From: Isoetes taiwanensis
Taxonomy: Eukaryota > Streptophyta > Lycopodiopsida > Isoetales > Isoetaceae
Assembly (NCBI GenBank): GCA_021234155.1
Contig: JAJEKV010000030.1
Location: forward strand, 16,608,003-16,672,002
Direction: 5' to 3'
Length of the DNA stretch: 64,000 bases
Shown: positions 25,437-38,860 of the stretch, piece by piece
Layout: each line of letters starts with the position of its first letter
How positions within the stretch are numbered: position 1 is the first letter of the stretch
The notes under the pieces: model-generated
Told to the model about the DNA's origin: nothing
The model's input: only the letters and a program-made list of their open reading frames with translations
Databases searched by the model: none
Translations under genes and position numbers: made by a program

Positions 25437-28400
25437 AGACCAGCCTAGACTAATCCTTCTAACTATTAAGACATCCAAATAACTCCATTATTGATTCTAT
25501 CCTCACCTCAAGGGGAGTTTGTAGATTTGATATTTTGCTTAAATAAACTTATAATCAGCCTTGCCAAGAAAATATTTAGAACAAGCAATGCTTAAAAATG
25601 TCAGCATTGCCGGGATACAATGTAATAATATAAAATGAAAATGGAATATTTACAAGAAATAAATATATATGAGACATTTATTCGTAATGAACGTGAGAAG
25701 ATGCATCTTTTGCCAATTTAGTTACCAAGTACTATTGTTTGACAAATCAAGAACCAAAGCATTTTGAAAGGAATAATTCTTCAAATGAGTTCGAATGGAA
25801 GTATTCATTAGATTGTATTACCCGCCGTGCATGTAATGTTTCTCCATATATATATGTGCTCGCGAAGATATAGCAAAAGCAAATCCAAAACAAATATTGG
25901 CGCGTTTTGAAGTCGTAGAGGAAAACAATCTTCGTGAGCTTCCCCGAGCAGCAACATCCACATCCAAAGAAATGGGAGAAGAATGTTTGGTTACCCGCAA
26001 AGAAGAAAGCACAAGTTAGCTACCTGCAATCACACACCGCCACGTAAGCTATAACATTTGGCTTATCGCCTTTACCCAAAACAAAATTAAATCAAATGAA
26101 AATCACAAAACAATTTAGAGGATGTACCGCTACTTTTAGTCAGTTAGTTTTATCGAGGATAAAAGCAAAACAATTCTAAATAATAAGACAAGATCCCTTT
26201 AAGAAGAGTGCCCCATTAATGTAACGCTTCCATTATCTTCCATAATGATTTCATCTCAACTAGTGCTTTGGTGTAAAATAATTTATAGAATCATTAGCTA
26301 TAGCTATTTTTCTAACCCAACACAAGGCAAATCTAGCATCTATTCATGTAACCCATGTAATGGTCAAACAAATTGATATGTTATCACAGCTTATAACACA
26401 GCCAAGTTTAGCCATACTCACTAACCGATCTTAATAACCAAAGTAGAGAGAATGAATGAATAGCGTGACATAAGACCGGTGACCATCAAGCGAGAGGACA
26501 TGTATTACACCTTATCTGCTGCACTATTCCTCAAAGTTAACAAGATACAGACACTAGACAAAATCAAAATTATGTGTGTATCTAGAATTAATCGGGCTAG
26601 AAGCTCCCTTCAACCATTTACCCAACAGATAAAGTTCAAAGATATGCACCAACAGATCCAATCAATAACTCTTAGGCTCTCAAGATAGACATCGACATCA
26701 AGTTTGAACTACACTTCCTAAGATGCATGATATGGAGGCCACTCACCTTTAAAACTAAATCAAAATAACCTCGGCTGACCAATATCCTCATCGAAAAATT
26801 CGCCCCGCTTCATTTGAGTAAGCTCCACCAAATCGACATGTTGTTATCAAGGACCTCAACCCGCCATGGAAATAGCCAGAACAGGTCGCAGTTCGAATGA
26901 ATCTTCCATGTTGTAATCCGACTTTGTCAAGTAATGCCATTAACCTGCGTAGTTCCAAAGAGCTAAGCAAAAGGACCCCATGGGGCTCAATCCCAACTCT
27001 TTTTAATATTTCTGCTTAATCCGCACTAGTTTTCCTTACATCTTGGGCGCCTGGTATCGCCCAACCATATTTCAAAATTATGCAGAGCCATACAACGAAA
27101 AACTCCTTCATTTATGTAGTGTTACCGGTGTATTTATAGAGCTAATTATGCCTTACATAAGCCCTGCTTAGACCAAGATTACAAGAACGCCTCCAATAAT
27201 AAAGTGCAAACCCTAGATGTATACCCGAAAAACTGGGTAAGAAATGATGGAAGAAATGTATTAAAGAAGTATGACCTGGACAATGTCGCATGTTGCTATC
27301 TCAGACCACAAGCAAACCATAATCCGGGCCATATGCTTAGAAGGATTCGTGATCCTACTACCGTCATTCCTAAAGTGGAGGAGTCAGAGAAGAAAAGTTG
27401 AGGTTAATAAATGCCAGAAATGGCATCCATCCAATAAGGCCATAGGCACGTGTACAATCTCTAACCATCCGCAAATAACCTTTACAGAGGTAGACATTTT
27501 CAAACGTCTAAGGCAGCAAAATATCGTAAGCAATGACCCATTAAGCATTCAACCAATATTTTTATGTCCAATGTAGTTCCAGTTTTGCATGCAACCATAA
27601 GCTCCCCTAAGCCCCTGCCCCATTATAATACCTATGTTATGGGTATAAATAATACCATATGTTTGCACACATCGTTTACTTTCAAATAACCAAAGGCCTT
27701 ACCATTTTTCACTACGGTTTGCATTTCTGCTGCAAAAGAGTGCCCTCATTTTATATATTTTACACAACAATGCAGTTAGAGGAAGCAAAAGCAAACTCCA
27801 TGAAAACGTACCTCAAAAGTGAGATGCTATTTGCATGACAATTGTAAAAGCTACTGCAACTAAAAGCTTCACGTTGTATCAACGATTCAACTTTTTCTCA
27901 AAGGCAACATGTTTTTTCCTTCTTTATTTGCTCTTGGCCCTTTTTGCGGTTGCATGGAACGTACCAGAACATGCAACAAAATGTGATGCAACAAAAAGAT
28001 ACCTTAAACTGGCCACTTATGGGATATCATATTGTATCTAGCCCCTCATTGATTTTTTGTAGAAGTTGCAGCCCAAATCAAATGGTAAACACCACAAAAT
28101 TAGCTTCCATTTCTTAAGTACTTATTACCATAGTCGGAAAAGGCCAAGCAATATTCAGCCAGAAAGATATAGCGCTTTCACACCCTTCATTATAGTCATA
28201 GTGCCTCAAGCATTAGCACAATAATCTATAACATTTTGGGATAAATTCAACTCATTATAATCAGTAAGCATATATCCTAGTCTAAAACCAACTGGATCAT
28301 GAAGACAACAACAAATATCAAAGATGCAAGTTATGGAGAGAATGTTTTCCAAGTAGTAGGTCACCCAAAACATCCAAAATGATAAGTGAGGAAAGGTTGG

Positions 28401-29244
28401 TGTACCAGGCATCCAGTTACCTGGCCAAACCTTAAGTACAAGCACACCAGAATAAAAGAAGATAAATTCAAACTCATGTTTCTACGGAAGAAAACTTAAT
28501 AATTAGTGAAACACGCATAACTACCTGCCTCTGTTCAAAGTTTTCATAGGCTGTATCAAAATCACATCATAGAGCAACTATCTTTAACCCTGGCTACACA
28601 AGATCTTTAGGAGGGTTCCATTACCAAAATTATAAAAATGCCCAAAATTATAAATGCCCACATGGTTTGACATTTACTTCAGGTTGCAGAAGCTCTAGTG
28701 AATGGCACCGCAAATGGTAGAGGGAGAAAGATAGGTCGTATATTTCAATTTTAACGGGAAGAACTTTTTAGATATGCTTGAGCTGGTCCATATAATCATA
28801 CTACCCTATCTTATGTAGGGCCAGAAAATCAACCGTTAATTCCTTCAAGCTAATCCTGGGGAAATATAAATATGCATATCATGAGGCCTCAAATGGCAAC
28901 AACAATTTGTTTATCAAAATTAACGAAGTTTGTATGCATTGACTTCAGAAAGAAGCATTATTGCAATAGTGTAATCGAGCCAAAGGCTAAAAGGTCTGGG
29001 GACAACAACATAGCATATAACAAAAACATGCCTACACATTTATCAAAAGAGGAGAATAAATCCAAATTATGAGTTTTATATTCTGACCGCTATAGAAACT
29101 AGACCCAGTAGTAAGTGCAGCCATAGCTTAATGAGCATTATGTCACAGAACCCAAATGACTATATTACCAAAGATCAAGAAAGTAAAAGACAAGAGGCTT
29201 ACCATGAAAGATAACCCCACCGTGAAACATATTTATATCCCTAC
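25437..29244. repeat. Large direct duplication, copy 1 (about 3.8 kb)
   Basis: It begins AGACCAGCCTAGACTAATCC and is colinear with 29,977-33,865. Anchors at matching order include AATGAACGTGAGAAGATGCA (25,688 and 30,235), TAGATGTATACC (about 27,213 and 31,770), CTTCA.GTTGTATCAACGAT (about 27,870 and 32,443) and CATATCATGAGG (28,875 and 33,496). Copies differ by many small indels and short substituted blocks. An open plus-strand stretch at 25,866-26,016 (ILARFEVVEENNLRELPR and on to a TAG) is not kept in copy 2, so I do not call it a gene. Confidence 0.9.
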
Positions 29245-29542
29245 CTCCTAAGGCAGTAAGGTCCTAAGAAGAGTCGGAGGGTCCCTATGCAAATCATAGG
29301 GCCCTCCCCATCCAACAGCGTAAATATCTATTATATTAAGTATAGATTTAAAGCTAAGAATGGTGAATTAAAAACACTGCATTCTATTCAGCCTTAATAA
29401 GAATTCATGATACATCATTTTGTACATCTTAGAAATAAATGCTTTCCATAAGCCTTAGTTATAAAGGAATAATCATACCTGTATGGTTCCCCTGTAAATA
29501 AGCTTCATGTATAAGTCCCAAAGTATTTTCAAGAGTAGGCAC
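28525..29542 (-). CDS. Candidate minus-strand exons of an unidentified gene
   Basis: Three small pieces have correct splice borders on the minus strand. Exon 29,479-29,542 follows TTGTACAG, reads PTLENTLGLIHEAYLQGNHT and ends CATACAG|GTATGA. Exon 29,203-29,244 starts after an AG, continues in phase (GRDINMFHGGVIFHG) and ends CATG|GTAAGC. Exon 28,525-28,550 reads YENFEQRQ between GATACAG and a CAG|GTAGTT donor. The first two join in frame, which supports a real ancestral gene. The third is less secure because it needs an unseen exon between. The second and third lie in duplication copy 1; their counterparts in copy 2 are eroded. I do not recognise the protein. Confidence 0.35.
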
Positions 29543-29976
29543 CTGTACAAGATATAAAGACATCGTGATGCAATGCATACAATAACTAGACCAATCACCA
29601 AATAGAAATTTTATAAAAATAGTAAGAAAGACTAGTTTCCCTATTTATAGAAATTTGAAAATTGATCGAAGAAAGTTAGCTACACAAGGTGGCGGTATAC
29701 CTCCAATTCTCATGACTTGCTATGTTATGTTCCATAAAAATTGAGATGAAGATCCCATTTTAGCTCCTATATTATCCCCATCCAAATCAACAACAAGTAA
29801 TCAAGGAACAGCTATGGATAAATTTAGCCAAAGTCCCCACCTAGGAAAAACACAAGTAGCAAATATAAAGCAACAGCTTTAAAAAGAGAGCAATTAAAGA
29901 TAAAGTACAAGTATAGTATGTCTCTAGCTTCCACACCTAGAAAACCAAAGTGGGACTGCAAATAGGGTAAATATAT
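29245..29976. other. Single-copy spacer between the two large duplicates
   Basis: This stretch of about 730 bp separates the two duplicate copies and has no counterpart elsewhere in the window that I can see. Its left part carries the candidate exon at 29,479-29,542 (minus strand). The rest is AT-rich, with no recognisable feature. Confidence 0.5.
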
Positions 29977-32900
29977 AGACCAGCCTAGACTAATCCTTCT
30001 AACTAGCTAAGACATCCAAGCACAATCCCATTGTTGGACTTATCTGGGACTCGGCGGGAGAGGCTTTAGAGACTTCTATATTTTGCTTAAATAAACTTAA
30101 CTTTGCCAAGAAAAATATTTAGAACAAAAGTTAATGTTTTAAAAAATGTCACATTGCCGAGTACACAAATGTAATATAAAATGAAAATGGAATATTTACA
30201 AGAAATAAATAGAGGACATGAGACATTTTGTCTAATGAACGTGAGAAGATGCATCTTTGCCAATTTAGTTACCAAGTACGCCGTTTTGACAAATCAAGAA
30301 CTAAAAGAGCATTTTGAAAGTTGTCAATTTTCAAATGGATGAATGGAAGTATTCTTATTAGATTGTATTACCGCTGTGCATAGAATGTACCTATATATGA
30401 TATGTGCTGTAACAAAGATATAGCAAAAAAGCAACTAAAAACAAATATTACAAGTGTTTTGAAGTCGTGAGAGGAAAAACAATCTTCGTGAGCTTCCCGA
30501 TGTACAAATATCCAATATCCAAAGAAATGGGAGAGAAGAATGTTTGCTACCCGCAGCATGAAAGCAATAAGCTAGCCTATTGGGTAACTCCACACCGCTA
30601 ATGTGTAAGCTATAAACATTCTCGCTTATCGCCTTTTACCCAAACAAAATTAAATCAAATGAAAATCACAATACAAACACCTTAGAGGATGCACTCGCTA
30701 CTTTTACCAAGTAGTTTTATCAAAGAGGATAAAAGCAAAACAATTCTAAATAATAAGACAAGATCCCTTTAAGAGTGCCCTTCCCACACGTAACGCTTCC
30801 ATTATCTTCCATAATGCGATTTCATCTCTTTAACTAGTGCTTTGTGTAAACACTTATAGAATCATTAGCTAAGTAGCTATTTTTCGTAACCCAATACAAA
30901 GGGGCAAATCTAGCATCTATTCATGTAACCCATGTAATGGTCAAACAAATTGGATATGTTAATGCAGCCTATAACACACAAGTTTAGCCATACTACCAAC
31001 CTATCTTAATGTCCAAAGTAGATAGAATGAATGAATAGCGCATACATAAGACCGAGACTACCGCCACGAGAGGACATGTATTACACGATCTACGTAATTA
31101 TTCCCTCAGTTAACAAGATAGACACTCAGACAAAATCAAAATTATGTGTATCTAGAATTAATCAGCTTAGAAGCTCCTTCAACCATTTACCCAACAGATA
31201 AAGTTCAAGATATGCACCAACAGATCCAATTTAATAATCCCCTTAGCTCTCAAGATATGACACACGATATCAAGTTTGAACTTACACTTCCTAAGATGCA
31301 TGATATGGAGGCCACTTAAAATTTTAAAACTAAATCAAATAACTGCTGGATCTGAATATCCTCATCGTAAAATTATTCCGGCCATTTGAGTAAGCTCCAC
31401 CAAATCGATGTTGTTATCATGACCTCAACTCGCCATGGAATATTAGAACAGACAAGCCCTGAATGAATCTTCTGGGATGTTGCACCGACTTCTTCCTGTC
31501 GGGCAATGCTAATAACCTTGCAGAGTTCCGAAGAGCTAAGCATATGCAGTTGAGTTCCATGGGGCTCAATCCCAACTCTTGCACATTTCTAGCACCGCAC
31601 TAGTTTTCCCTTACATCTTGGCCTGTCGCCCAACCATATCAAAAATTTATGCAAGAGCCATACAACGAACCTCTCTATTTATGCAGTTACCTGGTGTATT
31701 TATAGAGCTAATTGCTGCCTTACATAAGCCCTCATGACCAAGATTACAAGAACGCTTCCAATAAAGTGTAGATGTATACCGAAAATCTGGGTAAGAAATG
31801 ATGGAAGAAATAGACAAAGAAGTGCTGACCTGGATGATGTCGTGCATGTTGCCATTCTCAGACCGCCGCCAAACCATAATCCAGCTTGTATATGCTTAGA
31901 AGGATTCGTGATCCTACTTGGCCGCCTTATTCCTAAGAAGTGGAGGAGCTGTAGAAGAAAGTTTAGGGTTACTAAATGCCGTGGAAATGCATCCATCCAA
32001 TATGCTTAGGCACGCAGTGTAATAATCTCGGTCCATCCGCAGAAATAACTTTACAAGAGGTAGACATTTTCAAACGTCATAAGCATAAAATATCAAGCAA
32101 TGACCCATTAAGCATTCAACTTCAATATTTTTATGTCCAATGTAGTTCCGCTTGTATGCAACCATGCTTCCCTAAGCCCTTCCATTATAAATACTCATGG
32201 GCCATGGTATAAATAATACCATGTTTGCACACGTTTACTTTCAACAACTAAAGCATAACTCTACCATTTTTCACTTACGGTTTGCAATACGCATTCGCTG
32301 TGCAAGAGTATGCCCCTTTATTTTATATATATTTCGACACAACAATGCAAAGTTAGAGGAAGCAAAAAGCAACCCATGAAAACGTACCTCGCAAGGATGC
32401 CATTTGCATGACAATTGTAAAAGCTTAATTGCAACTAAAAGCTTCATGTTGTATCAACGATCCTTTTTCAAAGGGCAACATGCCTTTTCCTTATTTTGCT
32501 CTGGCCCTTTTTTGCGGTTGCATGGAAATCACCAGGGAACATGCAACAAAATGCATGCAACAAAAGATACCTTTAGAACTCATAATAATTATGATATCAT
32601 ATTGTATCTAGCCCTAATATTTTGTAGCGCGGTATGAGCCTAAATCAAATGGTAAACACCACACAAAATTAGCTTCTCCACGGCAAAACACCATTGAGAC
32701 ACCTGCGTCGAAAGTGTGGCCATTAAGCAATATTCATAAGTCAAGAGTGATATAGGCAAGTCTCCACACCTTCATTATAGTCAAGGTGCCTCAAGCATTA
32801 AAGTAATAATAGACCTAGCAACATTTTGGGATAAATACCTCAACTAATATAACTAGTATGCAGACATATCCCTAGCCCAAAACCATTGTCATGGATCACC

Positions 32901-33865
32901 ATAATGACAACAAATATCAAAGATGCAAGTTATGGATAGAATGTTTTCCATAGTAGGCTCAAATTATACTCCAAAACATCCAAATTGCATAAGTGAGAAA
33001 AGGTTGGCAAGATTTCTTGTGTATCCAATAATGGCCAAAACCTTAAGTACAAGCTAATCGTGAATAAAGAAGATAAATCAAACCGGAAGAAAACTTGGGC
33101 TATTCAGTAAGAGAAACATGCATAACTACCTTGCCCTTGTTCAAAAGTTTATGGAAGGTATCAGGCACTCCACATCATAGACAACTATCTTTAACTGTTA
33201 TTGTTATTCAGCATCTTTAGGAGGTTCCATTACCAAAATTATAAAATGCTCCACATAACCAAAATTATAAAATGCTCCACATATTTGACATTTACTTTGT
33301 GCTTTGCAAAGCTCTAGTAATTGGCACTGGCAAAATGGTAGAGGGAGAAAGATAGGTCAGAGCCACACTTTTAACAGGGGAAGAACTTTAGACATGCTTG
33401 AGCGAAGTCCATAATCATACTACCCTATCTTATGTAGGGGCCAGTAAAGGTAACCGAACTGTTATCTCCCAGAAGCTAATCGGGGAACATAATATGGCAT
33501 ATCATGAGGTTCAGCCAACAACAATTTAGTTACTGAAATTAACTAGTTAATGTGATTGACTAGAAAGAAGCATTATTGCAATAGTGTATCGTGACAAGGG
33601 CTAGTATCTGCATGCAACAACATAGCATATAACAAAACATGTCTTAATACATTTATCGTATAGTACCATGGCTTATGAGTCTTATCTGGCTATAGAAATC
33701 TAGGACTGATAGTAAGGTGAAGCATATGCTTAATGAGCATTATGTCACTATTGTGAACTGCAAATGACTATAATACCAGCATCGTTATAAAAAAGACAAG
33801 ATAGGTCAAAGCTATTCATCACTACGTATACAAAAGATAACCCACCGTGAATTTATATATTTATA
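29977..33865. repeat. Large direct duplication, copy 2 (about 3.9 kb)
   Basis: Starts with the same AGACCAGCCTAGACTAATCC as copy 1 and ends at the shared AACCCACCGTGAA phrase (33,839-33,851), just before a TA-rich stretch. It contains a further local duplication at 33,231-33,284, where ACCAAAATTATAAAATGCTC occurs twice; a shorter version of that duplication is also in copy 1 near 28,621-28,660. No intact reading frame is shared with copy 1. Confidence 0.9.
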
Positions 33866-35689
33866 TATATCGCTATATATATATTAATACGCTTAGATTT
33901 GGTGGCGTCAAGGCCTACCGCCGATCTTCGTGACCGACGCTCCACGCTTCACCCATCTCTACTTATAAGGGGGCACCTTTTGGTTTGATTCATCCGGGCC
34001 GCTGAACGTTTGATCGACAAAATGATGTTGCCACCAATCTATTTGGGGCTTTTGATGTGTGTGACGTTGGATTTGGGTATTTGATTTGGGGGTTTTCATC
34101 AAGGTCAGTCGGATCTCAGCATTTAATGCGATGTTGATAGAAAGTTAGTGAAATTAAATGGCATTTTGAGGTGGCACCCATTATATGTTCTTTTCATTTT
34201 ATTTTCTAAATTCATTTAATAATGGGTGTGGTTATTTTGGTTCCATGGTTCCCGCATTCTCGCTCATATAGGTCCTATGAGATTTAATTTTGGCAACTTC
34301 CAAAGTGGGTCAATCATGAAGGTATTATTGTCCACGCTGGTCTATGAAATAGGTTTGAGGTGTAAGAGATCGAGGAGGCCTACCTGGAAGGGAAGAGTGA
34401 TGGACAAGATGCTGAGTTTTTATGAGTCAAGGGTTGTTGGGCTGTGGTCGTGAACACGGAAAATGGAGTTGGCGACTCCGCCTAGAAGTGCTTAATCGTG
34501 GATAAGGTCAAGATGATGAATGCGAAGTGAGCCTCGTAGTGTATAGCAGCCGCGCTAGTTAGAGATCTTGGTCCCTAAGGTATGAATGAGTGAGATTGAA
34601 GAAAGGGATTGCCAAACGCTTAAAGGATGCAAATTGAAAGAAGTGGTGGTGAATGTCATGGCTTAGGATTTATTTGCACGCATGTGTAGAATGTGAATAC
34701 ATTTTTGTTCTAATTGCTATAACTTTGGGATCCAGCTCTTGGAGCAGTATTCACTCTCACTGATTAAACAAATTAATGTTAAAGAATCGGATGTCATACA
34801 TGTCCACATGTATAACTCATAAATAGAGAAATCTATGCTAAATATGCGATAATGTTTTAAAGGAATCCAATGTCTGAAAATATATAATTGATGAGCATCG
34901 CTTGATTCTGTGATTTTAACGCTCATAAACAAAACAGAGATGGAAATTGAAAGAAGTGTAGGTGCAATTGTACTGTTATTGTAATTGTCATTTCTATGCA
35001 TACCCATTTTGTTCTAATGTCTTGGATTTATATTGCAAGTGTAGAAGGATATATATATTATTTGTGAGTTAACTTGGTTTGTTTCGGACTACAGATTCCA
35101 AAGGAGGTTTTGTCTGTTGGTGAATTGCGGATGGAGGCTTCCAATCAAGTGTGTGGCCTGCATAGTTCCTCTAGTAGCATGTGAATCTTTTGGTAATGTG
35201 AATTGCCTTTTGTCCTGGTTTTGGTTTTGTTTTGTATTGTGTAATTTGATTTCCTTCGCTTTGTGTTTCGCTGCATGGGAGCAACCGAGTGAGGTGTGTT
35301 GGCGGGTGCTAGGGGCAAATTGTTTAGATGCCAAGATTCGGCAGAAGGAAGTAGGACCCACTGAACGTATCTCGTGATGAGGAGTGGTGCGTTAAAGTTT
35401 TAATGAATATCAACAGAGGGTGGAGAGCTGGCTCCGTCTGGAGGAGCGAGAGATGAGATGAGGCTAACTAGTGGAGAAGGCCGGTTACGCAGAAGATTTA
35501 AATTGGTTCTGCGATGAGATTAGTAGTGCGGTTGTGTCCGGAGGGTATGGGGAGGATGGTGCACGCAGAGGAACTTCCTCGAAGGAGAATGCGTTTATGC
35601 GAGTGAGATGAAGGCAGGCGGTGGAGAGCATTGGCGCTTCTAATAACCTTGAGATGGAAAAACTGGGCGTGAGTGCTTCATAGCAATTT
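33866..35689. other. Region upstream of the Helitron genes; candidate 5' terminus
   Basis: A Helitron-like 5' end, TCTCTACTTATAAGGGGGCA, starts at 33,956 after an A. This fits the A^T target with a TC-starting element, and it lies about 1.7 kb upstream of the first Rep-helicase similarity on the same strand. The phrase is similar to the reverse complement of CATCTATGTATAAGGGGGCA units at 44.2 and 44.8 kb. Between 34.2 and 35.7 kb there are anonymous frames (75, 86 and 90 codons) with no recognised domain. They may be leader sequence of the element. The terminus is an inference, not proven. Confidence 0.35.
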
Positions 35690-35692
35690 CTA

Positions 35693-38600
35693 GTGAACAA
35701 GGTGTGTGAGGCCTGCTGCACTGTATTGCCGGAGTGCGCAGACGGAGTTGTTCTCGCTGTAAGAATGGTGAGCGATACTTCCCAAGGCTACCCGAGGTGC
35801 CCGCCATTCGGGACGCCTTTTGAAGTAGGAGCGGTTTCTGGCAAGAATAACAAACCAACCGCCTTTGCTTTCACGCAAGATTGTGGGAAGGCGCTTTGTT
35901 CGCTTGGAAGCTCCATCTCGGTTGCCATAATGGGACAATATCACCGATGCTTCCATCACGCACTTAAAACCAGCTCAGGCTGGTACATATATGATCAAAG
36001 TGTAGTATGCAACCCGCTGATACGCAGCTGCTTCCGTAAAGACAATGGATGAGATGCAGTAGGTGGTGTGTTACAGATTATAAATCCATATTGTGGTGGG
36101 CTCATAAGGCAGATGAAGACATATGAGCAGAAACCGCTTAAGGCTAAAATTGAATGGTGCGCCTTTGTGGAAGATGAGGTTGCTGCTATCATTCATGCTA
36201 ACAATAGTGTAACAAAGGCAACCTGCTGGTGTGTGTTCTGGCTCATAACAGGAGCGACAGTTTATATCAGCATATTGATCCTGTAACCTCGGCAGATTCA
36301 TTGCTCTTCAAGCATGGTACTGCTGGCTTCTAATGAGCAATCTTTCTTCTACAAATTGAATGGTATAGATCACTATTGTTGCATGAGAAGAGATTCTGCT
36401 GCTAGGTCGCCTTACCCGCGGAGTATTTGGTTGACATGTACTCTAGGTATGAGGAAGAAAAAGTTAAACTTCCTAGCAACCAATCTACAATAGAGCTAAT
36501 GCAAGATATGAGTGATGATTACCATGACATGAATTCCGTGAGCCCCGTGATATGCTCCCATCATCGTTCTTGTTCAAAAGTCGGTGTTCAAATAAGTCGG
36601 CAGATGCATTGGCATTAGCGAGAGCCAAAGGGCTACCCACGCTATTCATGTAACAATGACTACAACCTGAAGCCACAGCAGAAGCTTAATGTTTCGTGCT
36701 GCGGCAAAATCAAGCGTCAGATCCCACCAGAGCACTGGTTTTCATGCCGCTTATAAAAGATTTGAATAGGTTAGTGCTTATCATATTTTGGACTCATGCA
36801 TCACATGATGCATAGTTGAATTTCAAAAGAGAGGACTGCCCTATGTACACATACAGGATGCAAAACTGAGCGGAGATACCAATTGAACATAGATAGTCTG
36901 ACCAAATTTAGATACCACATGATAGGGAGCTTGCCTCTTAGTACGAAAATATATGATCCACTGACACTCTCGATGCCACAGATGGTTCATGAAGTTGGAA
37001 ATATCCTCAAGGCCTATATGTGAGTAACCATGACTCCAAGAGGTTATGTTCGCATCTGAGACGCATTTAGAGAGAATTTAGAGTTGTTTCCATATTCCCC
37101 TTTTCTTGAGAGCTAATTGTTCGCTATCTACCATATAGTACACCGTCAAGTGTTGCGTATTTGTATACCTAAGTTATCTACAAGGGTTAAGGACAAAGTA
37201 ATATAGAATTAAGTCTCAATCGGGAAATCGTATCTAGAGTTGGATGATTATGGGCGGCAAAGATATGTATCGCTCAATGGAGGCCGCGGGCTTGTCGTGA
37301 ATTAATACTGTGAAAAAGTAGTCCGTGTGTAAAGTGTCTTCCTGCTCATTTGGAAAACACGAGGGCTGTGAAAGCGTATATAGAAGACGTAATACCGTGG
37401 TCGCTAAGCTTCTGAACTGCATTTTGGCGCCATATGAGTGCGAGTCATGTATCTAACGTATATAGATTATTATGAACAATATGTGTTTGTCCCTCCTCAA
37501 GCAGAGAAACCACCACGCAGGAATATTTAGAAGTTCCGCTTCTGCATATAGATGTATAGTTCCAGTTTTATAAAGAGGAATGTCATAGAATAGGGGTTGG
37601 TGGGATGCCACGCCGTAGTAACCCTTCTATTTAATGTTGCCATGCTTCAATAGTTCTTCAAGGACCGGGAGGATCTAAAGGTGCTAAATGGACATGGTTA
37701 TGATACATACCATAAAACCTGCTACCTTATGGGTTTGTTGCACGATACAATGTAACCAATATTGACTATGCAAGAGGCTATTTCGCTTCTTCAACAATCG
37801 CACAATTACGCCTCGCTTGCACCTTTGATTCTGATGGTGCGTCTCGCTGTGGATCCGTGGAATCAGTTTCACAGATGGAGTTGATGCTTGACTTCTATTG
37901 ACTCAACGAAAGCAAGGTAATAATACCAGCACTTTATGTGTGTAAAACGCTGCCGCAACATGGAACGACAGATCGTGATTTGGGTTGCCCGCTATTACTT
38001 ATCTACTGCGGATTTTTGGTAGTGAGAACCCGCTAAAAATATCTGAACATAGCAAATACTTGAAGAGGCACGTGATACGCGAATAAAATGAATGAAGCGA
38101 CCAGTGTTTTATTTGTAAGGATCAGATTGCAGCAGTCACCAACACCCTGGAATAAGAGCCCTTTATTTATTTATGGAAAAGGAGGAATCGGCAAAAACTT
38201 TTCTTCTAAATGCCATATGTTTGCTGATTAGAGGACGCCAAAAGATTGTATTGACTTCAGTAACCAAAGATTGCAGGTCATGAGTATCCCGGGGTGGGAA
38301 GACCTGCCATTCGTTGTTTCAAATCTCAGAATGAGAACAATGCTGTCGCTCATTCGATGATTGACATAAATTCTACCAAGGCGCCGCTGTTTACAGGTGC
38401 GCGTATGATTATTTGGGATGAATTTTGCAATGGCAAATAAGGTCGTTATAGAATCCTTGTATTATCTCTATTACCTAGAGATTTGCAATAATGACTATCC
38501 TTAAATGCTTTATTGCTACTGATTTCTGCAGCAAATAGCCTATTGCAAGGGATCCGGGAGGCAAAGCATAATAAGTGCATCTATAAAGTCGCCATCAACA

Positions 38601-38860
38601 TGGAGATCATTTCAGGTTCACAAGTTGGATAAGCCACCAGAAATGCTGGTGATTCCGGCCTGATAGGAGTGTGTAACGCCATTAGTGAAAATTGGAACAA
38701 AGGACGTTATACTTTACGCATTCCTGACCACAAATTCAATGGGGATGAGGCCAAAGACTTTTTATTATTTCCTCGCCAAAGATATCATGCGCTGCCGCTG
38801 ATGTGTGAAACCAGCCGCTCCCTTGCCTCCATCATTGAATGTATATGTTGATGAGTTCAA
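35693..38860 (+). pseudogene. Helitron Rep-helicase (RepHel), frameshifted
   Basis: Similarity runs in the correct order through several frames. Helitron-like N-terminal domain at 35,830-36,000: NKPTAFAFTQDCGKALCSLG, then IMGQYHRCFHHALK and WYIYDQ, matching the family pattern AFAFTS.G..GQ.YHR...LYIYD. HUH Rep region at 36,818-36,856: EFQKRGLPYVHIQ, where the family has EFQKRGLPHxHI. DDYGRQRY (about 37,242) matches the DEDGYPxYRRR segment. FFKDREDLK (37,652) and HGYDTYHKTCYLMGLLHDT (to 37,750) match the VNGV.YDTFKEAC.ALGLLEDD linker, followed by QEAIS, TIAQLRLAC and VDPWNQFH. PIF1-type helicase: Walker A YGKGGIGKTFLLNAICLLI (38,170-38,226), GGKTCHSLFQIS (38,300-38,335), Walker B ARMIIWDEF (38,400-38,427), and SIISASIKSPSTWRSFQVHK (38,559-38,620). 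A full RepHel is usually 1200-1600 residues. Here it is shortened and broken, and the first HUH histidine reads as Tyr. Later helicase motifs up to NKSQGQT were not found. Confidence 0.85.
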
